Shown here: positions 1-8,442 of the stretch, in pieces | How the letters are laid out: each line of letters starts with the position of its first letter | How positions within the stretch are numbered: the first letter of the stretch is position 1 | Assembly (NCBI RefSeq): GCF_029589435.1 | Contig: NZ_JARRAG010000002.1 | Coordinates: forward strand, 3,348,001 to 3,412,000 | Direction of reading: 5' to 3' | Length of the DNA: 64,000 nucleotides | Source of the DNA: Paludisphaera mucosa | GTDB taxonomy: Bacteria; Planctomycetota; Planctomycetia; Isosphaerales; Isosphaeraceae | The notes under the pieces: model-generated | The model's database searches: none | What the model saw: only the letters and a program-made list of their open reading frames with translations | Told to the model about the DNA's origin: nothing | Made by a program: the position numbers and the translations under genes

Positions 1-65
1 GATGCGCGATTGCGCACGGCATGAATGCGACCCAGGACATCGATCATCCGCCGGGTCGCGACGAT

Positions 66-108
66 CTACGGTTTTCCCCGTTGACATCGACGGGTTAAAC
101 CGTAGACT
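66..108 (+). promoter_or_regulatory. blaI promoter with inverted-repeat operator
   Basis: A consensus -35 (TTGACA, 81-86) is followed 16 bases later by TAGACT (103-108). A perfect 9-base inverted repeat, CTACGGTTT at 66-74 and AAACCGTAG at 97-105, is centred on the -35 box. BlaI/MecI repressors are dimeric and bind dyads over their own promoter, so this is a natural autoregulatory operator for the gene at 170. Binding itself is inferred. Confidence 0.55.
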
Positions 109-169
109 CGTTCACGTGGTCGCGGAAACGCATGAAGTCCTCTGACGCAGGAAAGGAGTCTCCATTTCC

Positions 170-628
170 ATGGTGCGTCCCCGCGCGGAGCAGCCGACGC
201 CCGGCGAGCTGGAGGTGTTGAAGGTGCTCTGGGACCTGGCCCGGCCGACGACGGTCCGGGAGGTCCTCGAAGCCGTCAACGCCCAGGCCGAGAAGCCGAG
301 GGCCTACACGTCGGTGATGAGCCTCATGAACGTCATGGCCGACAAGGGCCTCTTAATGCGCTCGCCGCAGGGGCGGGCCTTCGTCTACGAGCCGGAGTCG
401 CCGCGCGAGCAGACCCTCAGCTCGCTCCTGGGCGAGACGCTTCGGCGGGCCTACGACGGCTCGGCGAGCCTGCTCGTCGCCCACCTGCTCGACCAGTCGT
501 CGCCGTCGGCCGAGGAACTCGACGCCATCCGCGCGCTCCTCGACCAGTACGCCTCGCGCCCCCCCTCGACGGACCCGAACGGAGGCGGACCGTGCAAGAC
601 CTCGCGACCCAGGCGGCCCACGCGCTGA
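170..628 (+). CDS. BlaI/MecI/CopY family transcriptional repressor
   Basis: A 152-residue protein whose first 80 residues read as the winged helix of BlaI/MecI repressors (TPGELEVLKVLW, then a recognition-helix stretch YTSVMSLMNVMADKGLL). The C-terminal helical part (about 85-130) would be the dimerisation region. An AAGGAG lies 11 bases before the ATG. Its 3' end overlaps by 37 bases the GTG start of a BlaR1-type M56 metallopeptidase, the usual partner: the membrane sensor cleaves the repressor on a signal, releasing the operon. In planctomycetes such pairs are common and generally not tied to beta-lactam resistance; the signal here is unknown. The last 20 residues are Pro/Arg-rich and lie partly in the overlap. 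Confidence 0.85.
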   Translation: MVRPRAEQPTPGELEVLKVLWDLARPTTVREVLEAVNAQAEKPRAYTSVMSLMNVMADKGLLMRSPQGRAFVYEPESPREQTLSSLLGETLRRAYDGSASLLVAHLLDQSSPSAEELDAIRALLDQYASRPPSTDPNGGGPCKTSRPRRPTR

Positions 629-2565
629 GCGACCTCGCCTGGCTGACTCTTCTGCACAGCGTCTGGATCGGCCTGCTCGCGGGTTCGTTCGCAACGCTGG
701 CGACCTCGTTCGGAAGGCCCGCGACGCATCGGGGCCGTCACTTGCTGTTCCTCCTCGCGCTGGCCGCCGTCGCGCTCGGCTCACCCGCCGCGGCGATCGT
801 GCAACGATCCACCCGCTCGGACGACGCCAGGCCCGCCCAGTTTCGGGCGACCGTCCTGCGGGTCGCCGCACCCACCTCGACGCCGCTCGCACCCGCCGGG
901 ACCACGACCCCGCTCGCGCCCGCTGCAGTCCCGCTCGACGGCTGGAAAGCCGGATTTCGGAGCGCCGTCGATCGGGTCGTCCCGGCCGTCGAGGCCGCGC
1001 GGCCCTACGCCGTGACCGTCTGGTCGGTCGGCGTGCTCGCGACGGGCGGGGCTCTGCTGACGGGCTCGCTAAGCCTGCGGCGGCTCCTGCGCGAGGCTCG
1101 GCCGATCGAAGCCATTCAGCCCCGCGCCCGGGCGATCGCCAGACGACTCCGGCTTCGCCGCATCCCCTCGATCGGCGTCCATTCGCGCGTCGACGAGCCC
1201 TGCCTCGCCGGCCTCTTCCGCCCCATGATCCTGCTGCCTTCGCGGTGGCTCGAAACGGCCCCTTCCGAGTCGACTTACGCCGTCCTCGCCCACGAGCTGG
1301 CCCACGCGCGTCGGTTTGACCACCTCGCGAACCTGGCCCAGCGGGCGATCGAGGCGTGCTTCTTCTTCCATCCCTGCGTCCACGGGCTGTCCCGCTCCGC
1401 CCGCCGCGCGTCCGAGCACGCCGCCGACGCCCTCGCCGCCCGCCTCACGGGCGACCCGCTGGCGCTCGCCCGCGCTCTGGAATCCGTCGCACGACTGCGC
1501 ACGACAAGACCTCGTCCCTCGAAACTCGGCCTCGCCATCGGCGGCGACCGATCGACCCTCCTACCCCGCATTCAGGAGCTGCTCGACATGAAGCCCAACC
1601 GCCCCCGCCTCGCCCTCTGGCCGCTCGCGGCCATTCCCGCGGCCTTCGTCGCCGCGATCGTCACGGCCTCCGTCGGACTCGCCCAGGAGCCCGCGTCGAA
1701 GGACGTTCCAGCCGTCCCACAGGTCGCCGCCCCTCCTCGCGTCGCTCTTCCGCCGTCGGTTCCGCGGAGCAAGATCTCCCGGGAGGAGCGTCTGCGACTG
1801 ACCAGCTCGGACCCGAGGAAACTGTCTCCCGAGGACCGGGAAAAGCTGAATTCGCTTGACCAGATCGCGTACCAGGTGCGCATCGTGAAAGTGTCGGAGA
1901 AAGCCTGGAACCGCCTGGCCAAGGACGCATTCAAGCCCGTGGAGACGTCGAACAAACGGGAAGCGTGGACTCTGGAGGCGCCCGCCCTGAAGGCGGCGCT
2001 CGATCAAATTCTCAAGGATCGCGAGACGCGCGAACTCCAGGCTCCCACCGTCACGGCCTATGAGGAGAGTCCGGTCCGCATCCAGTCGGGCGATGATGGC
2101 AGCGTCGCGTCTGGGGAGGTAATCGACAGCTACACCGTTTCGGTCGTGGAAACGTCCACGCCGAAGGCTGTGAAACCCCCCGACCTCAACGCCGTGCCAG
2201 GCGAGTTCGATGTGCAACTCAACGGGACTCGCCTGGCCGCCGGCCATCGCATCGACGCCCGCGTCTCGAATACGATCAAGCGCAGGAGCGAGCCTCCTCA
2301 GCAGGCTGTCCCTGCCGAAGCGACGACTCGGCGCCTGGTGCCGACCCAGGTCCTGGTCGACAGGAAGGTCGAGACGGGCTGCGTCGTCCCGGACGGCTCG
2401 AGTCTCATCCTGGATGCGGGACCGGCTGTGGACGTTCGGCCTGCGAACGCCGCCGGGTCGCGGAGTCGCCGCTCCTTCGTCGTGATCACGCCGCTCCACA
2501 TTCTGCTGGAGGAGGAAGAAGCCGCGGCGGCGCCCGTTCCGACGGCGCCGCCCCTGGTGAAGTAG
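592..2565 (+). CDS. M56 family (BlaR1-like) membrane metallopeptidase
   Basis: A 657-residue protein starting at GTG inside the blaI-like gene. Hydrophobic segments near residues 15-40, 50-70, 140-160 and 345-365 bracket a cytoplasmic zinc-protease domain with HELAH at residues 234-238, the M56 zinc motif. After the last membrane segment there is an extracytoplasmic Pro-rich linker and a region of about 270 residues, in the place of the BlaR1 penicillin-binding sensor but without an obvious SxxK-type active site, so it probably senses something else. Translational overlap with the repressor gene supports a two-gene signalling operon. Family assignment is firm; ligand unknown. Confidence 0.85.
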   Translation: MQDLATQAAHALSDLAWLTLLHSVWIGLLAGSFATLATSFGRPATHRGRHLLFLLALAAVALGSPAAAIVQRSTRSDDARPAQFRATVLRVAAPTSTPLAPAGTTTPLAPAAVPLDGWKAGFRSAVDRVVPAVEAARPYAVTVWSVGVLATGGALLTGSLSLRRLLREARPIEAIQPRARAIARRLRLRRIPSIGVHSRVDEPCLAGLFRPMILLPSRWLETAPSESTYAVLAHELAHARRFDHLANLAQRAIEACFFFHPCVHGLSRSARRASEHAADALAARLTGDPLALARALESVARLRTTRPRPSKLGLAIGGDRSTLLPRIQELLDMKPNRPRLALWPLAAIPAAFVAAIVTASVGLAQEPASKDVPAVPQVAAPPRVALPPSVPRSKISREERLRLTSSDPRKLSPEDREKLNSLDQIAYQVRIVKVSEKAWNRLAKDAFKPVETSNKREAWTLEAPALKAALDQILKDRETRELQAPTVTAYEESPVRIQSGDDGSVASGEVIDSYTVSVVETSTPKAVKPPDLNAVPGEFDVQLNGTRLAAGHRIDARVSNTIKRRSEPPQQAVPAEATTRRLVPTQVLVDRKVETGCVVPDGSSLILDAGPAVDVRPANAAGSRSRRSFVVITPLHILLEEEEAAAAPVPTAPPLVK

Positions 2566-2687
2566 GCCCTCGCCCCGGTTCCCGGGCCTTTCGCGCGGGC
2601 CGTCCGTTATGGTGGAATACCTCACCCTCTCCATCCAGGACGGCCGCGCGAACGAACGACCGGGAATCCGAGCCGAGGAACGCCTGC

Positions 2688-4181
2688 ATGGGAACTGAAA
2701 CAGCCGCGCCCCCGCAGCCGGTGGTCTTGCCCCGGGTGCTGGGGCCGGTCGCCGCGCTCTGCGTCGTGGTGGGGTCGGTGATCGGGTCGGGGATCTTCCT
2801 GGTGCCGGCGGGGGTCGCCAACGACGTCCCGTTCCTGGGCGGGATCATCGCCGTCTGGGTCATCGGCGGGGTCTTCACGACGGCCGGGGCGCTCACGCTG
2901 GCCGAGCTGGGGGCGATGATGCCCCAGGCCGGCGGGCCGTACGTCTACCTCCGCGAGGCCTACGGCAAGCTGCCGGCCTTCCTGTTCGGCTGGTCCGAGC
3001 TGACCGTGTCGCGCGCGGGGTCGATGGCGACGCTCGCCGCGGCCTTCTCGCGGTACTTCGTGCAGGTCGTCCACCCGCCGGCGTTCATCAGCAACGAGCA
3101 GGTCTGGCAGGCGTGCGCGGCGTGCTCGGCGATCGCGGTCGTGACGCTGATCAACATTTTGGGGACGCGGGGCGGCGGCGGGCTCCAGGTCGTCGGCACG
3201 GCGCTCAAGGTCGGCGGCGTGCTGTCGCTCATCGCCCTGCCCTTCGTCATGGGCGGCGGCAGCGTGGGCAACCTGGCGCCGGTGATGCCCACGCGCGTCG
3301 ACGCCTCGATCTTCACCGGGATCATGGCGGCGATGGTCGGCGTGCTCTGGGCGTACGACGGCTGGATGAACGTCACGCCTCTGGCCGAGGAGATCCGCGA
3401 GCCCGAGAAGAACATCCCCCGCGCGATGGTCTTCGGCATGTCGGCCCTGGTGGCGATCTACCTGGCCATGACGCTCGCCTACCACTACGTCCTGCCGATG
3501 GCCGAGATCGCCGCGGCCGACGAGCCCGAAGGGGGGATCACCAAGGCCGTCGCCGCGGTCTACTGCAAGACCCTCCTCGGCCCCTCAGGCGTCATGGCGA
3601 TCTCGATGCTCGTCATGTGCTCGACGTTCATCTCGCTCAACGGCAACGCGCTGACCGGCCCGCGCTCGTACTTCGCGATGGCCCGCGACGGCCTGCTCCC
3701 CGCGTGGTTCGACCGCGTCCACCCGCGATTCCAGACCCCGGCCAACGCGATCCTCTCACAGGCGATCTGGGCGATCGGGCTGACCGTGCTGGGGACGGTG
3801 CTGATCCTCGTCCCGCCGCCGTCGAACTCCGCGCTGCCGGGCTTCCTGACCTCGGCCTGGACCGTCCTCAACAAGACGCCGCTCTACGACATCCTGCTGA
3901 CCTACGTGATCTTCGGGGCCAACGTCTTCTATTTGCTGGCGATCACCAGCGTGTTCGTGCTGCGGCGGACTCGCCCCGAGCTGCACCGCCCTTACAAGAC
4001 GTGGGGCTATCCGATCACGCCCTTGATCTTCGTCGTCGCCTCGCTGGTCCTCCTGGGCGACATGCTCCGCAACGAGCAGAGCCGGATGCAGGCCCTCGTC
4101 GGCGGCGGCCTGATCCTGCTGGGAATCCCGGCGTACTACCTGCTGCGGCGCAAGCCGACGGCGGCCGAATCAGCCGCGTGA
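2688..4181 (+). CDS. APC superfamily amino-acid permease
   Basis: A 497-residue integral membrane protein with about 12 hydrophobic helices. The first helix carries the APC-family unwound segment GSVIGSGIF (about residues 28-36) that binds the amino-acid backbone, followed by the conserved AELGAMMPQAGGPYVYLREA stretch of L-type transporters. Length fits the family. It would move amino acids across the cytoplasmic membrane by proton coupling or exchange; substrate cannot be read from sequence. It stands alone, and its stop overlaps by 12 bases the stop of the convergent gene on the other strand. Confidence 0.88.
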   Translation: MGTETAAPPQPVVLPRVLGPVAALCVVVGSVIGSGIFLVPAGVANDVPFLGGIIAVWVIGGVFTTAGALTLAELGAMMPQAGGPYVYLREAYGKLPAFLFGWSELTVSRAGSMATLAAAFSRYFVQVVHPPAFISNEQVWQACAACSAIAVVTLINILGTRGGGGLQVVGTALKVGGVLSLIALPFVMGGGSVGNLAPVMPTRVDASIFTGIMAAMVGVLWAYDGWMNVTPLAEEIREPEKNIPRAMVFGMSALVAIYLAMTLAYHYVLPMAEIAAADEPEGGITKAVAAVYCKTLLGPSGVMAISMLVMCSTFISLNGNALTGPRSYFAMARDGLLPAWFDRVHPRFQTPANAILSQAIWAIGLTVLGTVLILVPPPSNSALPGFLTSAWTVLNKTPLYDILLTYVIFGANVFYLLAITSVFVLRRTRPELHRPYKTWGYPITPLIFVVASLVLLGDMLRNEQSRMQALVGGGLILLGIPAYYLLRRKPTAAESAA

Positions 4182-5057
4182 GGCCCGCTCCATCGCCCGG
4201 ACGGCCTCCTCGACCGGGGGCCGTTCGAGCGTCGGGAAGAGCGCGGCGAGGCGGGCCGTGTCGAGCGAGACGTCGGCCGGGCGGGGCTCGGCGAAGACGG
4301 CGTCGGCCCGGCTGTCGCCGCGGACGAGCGCGGGGTCGAGCCCCAGGCCGCGGGCGACGCGGCTCATCAGCTCGAACCGGCTGAGCCGCTCGCGGCCGCC
4401 GACGTGGAGCAGCCCCCGGAAGTCGGACGCGAGCAGGGCGACGAGGACCTCGGCCGCCGTCGCGTAGTCCAGCGGCGTGCGGAACTCGTCGTCGAAGAAC
4501 GTCTGCGGCACGCCCTCCCGCAGTCGGGCGACGGCCTGGTCGTAGAACGTCTCACGGCCGCATCGCGTCGGCCCATACAGCAGGCCGATGCGGGCGACGG
4601 CCGAGTCGGGGGCTTTCAAGGCCTCGCGCTCGGCGTCGCGCTTGGTCGCACCGTAGGCCAGGATCGGCCGGGGCTCGTCGGCCTCGGGGGTCCACGCTCG
4701 CGAGCCGTCGAAGACCATGTCGGTCGACGTGAAGACCAGGCGGCAGCCCTTTGCGATGCACCATTCGGCCACGGCGGACACGGCGTCGACGTTGACGACC
4801 CGCGCCCGCCCCGGATCGCTGCGCACCCGCGCCGCGTCGCTGATCGCGGCGGCGTGGAGGACGGCGTCGGGGGCGTCGCGATCGAGCGCGCGGCCGATCT
4901 CGGCCAGGTCGGCGAGGTCGACGGCGACGGTCGGCGAGCCATCCCACGATCCGGGCGTCGCGCCGCCCCAGGCGACGACGTCCCATCCCCGCGTTTTCAG
5001 AGGATCGCGCAAATACGCGCCGATCCGTCCCGTCGCGCCCGTCAACACGATCCGCAT
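4170..5057 (-). CDS. SDR-family sugar-nucleotide reductase (RfbD-like)
   Basis: A 295-residue extended SDR protein. The N-terminus has the NAD(P)-binding loop TGATGRIG (about residues 6-13), the middle has the active-site pair as YGATKRDAE (Tyr and Lys four apart), and the C-terminal half resembles dTDP-4-dehydrorhamnose reductase. Members of this group reduce dTDP-4-keto-6-deoxyhexoses for cell-surface sugars, or are the MAT2B-like relatives without that activity. No other rhamnose genes are nearby, so the pathway role is uncertain. Converges on the permease gene with a 12-base overlap of stops. Confidence 0.75.
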   Translation of the reverse strand: MRIVLTGATGRIGAYLRDPLKTRGWDVVAWGGATPGSWDGSPTVAVDLADLAEIGRALDRDAPDAVLHAAAISDAARVRSDPGRARVVNVDAVSAVAEWCIAKGCRLVFTSTDMVFDGSRAWTPEADEPRPILAYGATKRDAEREALKAPDSAVARIGLLYGPTRCGRETFYDQAVARLREGVPQTFFDDEFRTPLDYATAAEVLVALLASDFRGLLHVGGRERLSRFELMSRVARGLGLDPALVRGDSRADAVFAEPRPADVSLDTARLAALFPTLERPPVEEAVRAMERASRG

Positions 5058-5206
5058 GTCCGTCGCAACCTCCGGCGGTCCTGCAATCCCGGCCTCTTGC
5101 GTCGCAAGACGCGGGCGGCCTCCCGCCGATCATAGGCGACGAGATCTCTTCGGAAAACGACCAAGCGAAGACGCGCGACCCGCCCCGCCCCGGACCGCCG
5201 CGCGAC

Positions 5207-6109
5207 ATGGGAGCGGCCGAGATGGACATCCGCAACGTAGCCCTCGACGACCTGGTCCTCGATCCCAACCTGAACCTGCGCGATCGCCTGGACGACTTCA
5301 CCGTCGAGCGCTACGCCGAGGCCTGGGACCGGCTGCCGCCGATCACCGTCTACGAGGTCGACGAGCGCTGGCTGCTCGCCGACGGCTTCCACCGCCACGC
5401 CGCGGCCATCATGCTCGGCAAGCGGACGATGCCGGCCGAGATCCGCCCGGGGACGTTCAACGACGCGCTCGACTACGTCTCCAGCGTGAACCTCTTCCAC
5501 GGCCTGCCGCTGTCGCGCACCGAGCGCCGCCGGGCCGTCGAGGTGAAGCTGAAGCTCCACCACGACTGGTCGGACCGCCGCACCGCCGAGGAGCTGGGCG
5601 TCTCGCGCGAGCTGGTGGCGAAGATCCGCAAGCAGCTGATCGACGGCAACCAGATCCCCAACAACCCGGGCCGAGTCGGCGCCGACGGCAAGCTCTACAC
5701 CACGGCGGGCCTGCCCAAGGACCCCAACGAGAACCGCCCCCGCGACAACGAGGCGGGCGGGGCCTCGGCCGAGTCCGCCGAGCGCGGCCGCCGCAACATG
5801 TCGGCCGCGACGGCCCCCTGGGACGACGAGGCCCCCGCCAAGTCCGGCCCGCCGATCGCCGAGGAAGTCCACTTCGCCGGCGGCGTCGACCCCCGGATCG
5901 TCGCCATGCAGGCTCCCGTCGAGGTCGACGCGCCCACGATCGACGAGCTGCTCGGCGTCATGGCCAAGCAGATCATGGACGTCGTGGGCTGGACCCAGGC
6001 CGAGGGCTTCGTCGACAGCTACCGCTCCGCGAGCCCGAACGCCCGGGGCGTCTTCCACGCAGCCGTCATCAAGATCGCCGCCCGCGCCGACCAGCTCCGC
6101 AGGGCCTGA
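5207..6109 (+). CDS. ParB/Srx-fold domain protein
   Basis: A 300-residue protein. Residues 5-80 look like a ParB N-terminal (sulfiredoxin-like) domain, with an ADGFHRHAAA stretch in the place of the ParB GExRxxA nucleotide box. Residues 100-150 contain a helix-turn-helix (RRTAEELGVSRELVAKIRKQL). The rest is acidic, low complexity, then a helical tail. It is a stand-alone gene with no parA and no visible parS, so a chromosome-segregation role is not supported; such proteins often act as DNA-binding regulators. An in-frame ATG at 5222 is an equally good start. Confidence 0.7.
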   Translation: MGAAEMDIRNVALDDLVLDPNLNLRDRLDDFTVERYAEAWDRLPPITVYEVDERWLLADGFHRHAAAIMLGKRTMPAEIRPGTFNDALDYVSSVNLFHGLPLSRTERRRAVEVKLKLHHDWSDRRTAEELGVSRELVAKIRKQLIDGNQIPNNPGRVGADGKLYTTAGLPKDPNENRPRDNEAGGASAESAERGRRNMSAATAPWDDEAPAKSGPPIAEEVHFAGGVDPRIVAMQAPVEVDAPTIDELLGVMAKQIMDVVGWTQAEGFVDSYRSASPNARGVFHAAVIKIAARADQLRRA

Positions 6110-6133
6110 GCCGAATCGCCGCGAGACGTCGGT

Positions 6134-7297
6134 TCAGACGACCTCGCAGAGCACCCGGTCGGCGAGGAAGCGGCCCTCGTGCGTGAACCGGACGCGTCGG
6201 CCGTCGTCTTCGAGCAGGCCCTCGGCGACGAACCGGGCGAGCACGGGGCCGAACATGGCGTCGAAGTCGTAGCCCGTCCTCAGGCGGAAGTCGTCGCGGT
6301 CGACGCCGACCTGGGTGCGGCGGAGCATGAGCATGGCCGTCTCCCGAGCCCGCGCCTCGGGGTCGAGCTGCTCCTTGGGGCCGGTGGCGGCCTCGCCGGC
6401 CTCGATCCGCTTGAGGTAGGCCTGCAGGTCGCGGGTGTTGACCGTCCGGACGCCGTCGACGTACTCGGCCGCGCCCAGGCCGAGGCCCCAGTAGGCGTCG
6501 TTCGCCCAGTAGACGAGGTTGTGCCGCGACTCGTGGCCGGGCCGGGCGTAGTTCGAGATCTCGTACATGTGCAGCCCGGCCGACTCCAGGCGGTCGATCA
6601 CCAGCTCGTACATCTCGCGCTCGACGTCCTCGACCACCGGCGCGACCTCGCCGCGCTGGAGCTGCTTCCAGAGGGCCGTCCCCTTCTCGTAGACGAGCCC
6701 GTAGCACGACAGGTGCGAGGGATCGAGCGCGAGCGTCGCCTCCAGGTCGGCGCGCCAGTCGTCGAGCGTCGAGCCGGGGACGCCGAAGATCAGGTCGAGC
6801 GACCAGCGTGGGAAGCGGTCGCGGACGATCTCGACCGCCCGGCCGACCTCCTCGGGCCGGTGGTTCCGCTCCAGCGCGGTCAGCAGCTTGGGCTGGAAGG
6901 ACTGGGCCCCCAGGCTGATGCGGTCGACCCCGGCGCGGGCCAGGACGTCGGCCTTGTCGGCGTCGAGCGTGCCCGGATTGGCCTCGACGGTCCATTCGCC
7001 CCCGGGAGCCAGCGGCAGCCAGCGCCGGACCGTGGCGACGAGGCGTTCGAGGCCCGCGACGTCCAGGCGCGTGGGGGTGCCGCCGCCGATGAAGATCGTG
7101 TCGACTTCGTGGGGCTCGCCCAGCTTGGCCGCCGTCTCGCGTTCCAGGGCGTCCAGGTAGCGGTCGGCGAGGTGGTCCGCCCCGGCGAGCGAGGCGAAGT
7201 CGCAGTAGCCGCACTTGTGCGCGCAGAAGGGGACGTGGACGTACGCCGCCCTCGGCCGCAGCCAGGGCGGAGCGTCGCGCGCCGACAGGTCCTGCAT
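6134..7297 (-). CDS. hemW: HemW-like radical SAM protein
   Basis: A 387-residue radical SAM protein. C25, C29 and C32 form the CxxxCxxC cluster motif (CAHKCGYC), followed by IGGGTPT for SAM binding and the VEANPGTL and LGAQSF blocks typical of HemW and HemN relatives. It lacks the longer N-terminus of true oxygen-independent coproporphyrinogen oxidase HemN, and its length fits HemW, now regarded as a haem chaperone. Its ATG lies 14 bases downstream of the stop of the NifU-domain gene, so the two are probably co-transcribed, sensible for an Fe-S protein. Confidence 0.85.
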   Translation of the reverse strand: MQDLSARDAPPWLRPRAAYVHVPFCAHKCGYCDFASLAGADHLADRYLDALERETAAKLGEPHEVDTIFIGGGTPTRLDVAGLERLVATVRRWLPLAPGGEWTVEANPGTLDADKADVLARAGVDRISLGAQSFQPKLLTALERNHRPEEVGRAVEIVRDRFPRWSLDLIFGVPGSTLDDWRADLEATLALDPSHLSCYGLVYEKGTALWKQLQRGEVAPVVEDVEREMYELVIDRLESAGLHMYEISNYARPGHESRHNLVYWANDAYWGLGLGAAEYVDGVRTVNTRDLQAYLKRIEAGEAATGPKEQLDPEARARETAMLMLRRTQVGVDRDDFRLRTGYDFDAMFGPVLARFVAEGLLEDDGRRVRFTHEGRFLADRVLCEVV

Positions 7298-7311
7298 CGT
7301 CCCGAGGCCGA

Positions 7312-7590
7312 TCAGGGGATGGCTTCCAGGAAGCGGACCTCGGGGACCTCCGCCTTGACGGCGCGCTCGACGAGCATGGTCGTCGTGTGGACCGACGAGA
7401 CGCAGCCCTGGCAGGCGCCGAGCAGGCGGATCTGGACGATGTCGTCCTCGTCGATCCCGACGATCTCGACGTCCCCGCCCTCGGCCCGGAGCTCGGGGCG
7501 GACGTGATCGTCGACGACCTGGCGGACGCGTTCGAGTCGCGATTTGCGGACGTCGTGCGCCGAGGCGCGCGTCGGGACGGGTGAATTCAT
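7312..7590 (-). CDS. NifU C-terminal domain Fe-S scaffold protein
   Basis: A 92-residue protein that is essentially a single NifU-like domain: a helix (RVRQVVDDHVRPELRAEGGD), then strands and the cluster-binding LLGACQGC with a CxxC. Such small Nfu-type proteins carry a 4Fe-4S cluster between two subunits and deliver it to target enzymes. It directly precedes hemW, a 4Fe-4S enzyme, in one transcript. The start at MNSP fits the family length; an upstream in-frame extension is low complexity and was not used. Confidence 0.85.
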   Translation of the reverse strand: MNSPVPTRASAHDVRKSRLERVRQVVDDHVRPELRAEGGDVEIVGIDEDDIVQIRLLGACQGCVSSVHTTTMLVERAVKAEVPEVRFLEAIP

Positions 7591-7765
7591 CAGCGGGGCT
7601 CGCGCGGGTCGTGGCGTATTCAGGGAGCCGCGCCGACGCGCCCCCTCGGAATCCCTTCCTCCGCGACGGACCGACGTCGCCCGGCGGATGCCGGCCGGCC
7701 GGTCCTCGCATCGGACCTCATAAACAAGTGTAGGCCTGGGACCGACGCGAGGCGAGGGCGCGTCC

Positions 7766-8113
7766 TCAATAATCGTCGCCGTATCCGCCGCCGCCGCGGT
7801 AGCCGCCGCCCCCGCCGCCGCCGTTGCGATAACCGCCGCCGCCCCCACCGCCGCCGCCTCCGGGCGTGCGCGGGCGAGCCTCGTTGACCGTGAGGCGGCG
7901 ACCATCGTGGTCCTGGCCGTCGAGCGTCTCGATCGCGGCCTGCGCCTCGTCGTCGTTGGGCATCTCGACGAACCCGAATCCGCGGCTCCGCCCGGTCTCG
8001 CGATCGCTGAGCACCTGCGCCGAGGAGACCGCGCCGAATTGTTCGAACAGCTCCTGGAGCAGTTCGGAGGTGACTGTGTACTTCAGATTGCCGACGTAAA
8101 GCCTCTTCGCCAT
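7766..8113 (-). CDS. Glycine-rich RRM RNA-binding protein
   Basis: A 115-residue protein. Residues 1-80 are one RNA-recognition motif with both signature boxes: RNP2 as LYVGNL near residue 5 and RNP1 as RGFGFVEM near residue 44. The remaining 35 residues are almost all Gly with Tyr, Arg and Asn, the flexible tail of bacterial and plant glycine-rich RNA-binding proteins. In cyanobacteria such Rbp proteins act in cold adaptation and mRNA localisation; in planctomycetes the role is not established. A strong promoter 160 bases upstream implies a long 5' leader, a common feature of cold-shock-controlled genes. Confidence 0.9.
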   Translation of the reverse strand: MAKRLYVGNLKYTVTSELLQELFEQFGAVSSAQVLSDRETGRSRGFGFVEMPNDDEAQAAIETLDGQDHDGRRLTVNEARPRTPGGGGGGGGGGYRNGGGGGGGYRGGGGYGDDY

Positions 8114-8279
8114 CGCAATCGCCCGCTACAGGCTCTCCACCGATCGACCGAGACGTGCCAGTCTTCGCGAGTCCGGCAGTTCCCGCGAGGGGAAACCCCC
8201 GAGACGTCGCCACTCCAGATCCAGCGGCTGGCCTGTCGGCCGACCCCGGACCCGCGCCGCCGGGTCTGAAGCGTCTGGC

Positions 8280-8317
8280 AATGTATCCGGTGGGTTCGAA
8301 GGGTTCAATAAAAAAAA
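8280..8317 (-). promoter_or_regulatory. Promoter of the RRM gene with A/T tract
   Basis: Read on the minus strand: TTGAAC (8303-8308), a 17-base spacer and TACATT (8280-8285). An eight-base T run (8310-8317) sits just upstream of the -35 like an UP element. Transcription would start near 8273, giving a leader of about 160 bases before the RRM gene. The rest of the gap 8114-8442 shows no gene. Confidence 0.5.
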
Positions 8318-8442
8318 CGGCCAAGAAAACCGGCCCGGCCGCCGGCCTCGCGACGGCGGATCTTCGCGCTTGCAAGTCTCTCCATCCTCATGGACATTGA
8401 GGTGCTCACGATCGAACCTACCTCAGGCGAGGCCGATGGGCC

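Noticed and set aside
592-2565. Beta-lactam resistance operon
   Set aside because: The sensor domain lacks a visible SxxK penicillin-binding motif and no beta-lactamase gene is near; BlaI-M56 pairs are common in planctomycetes with other roles.
8310-8350. T8 run on the minus strand first read as a terminator
   Set aside because: The preceding stem is only four pairs; the T tract lies right upstream of a good -35 box, so it fits an UP element better.
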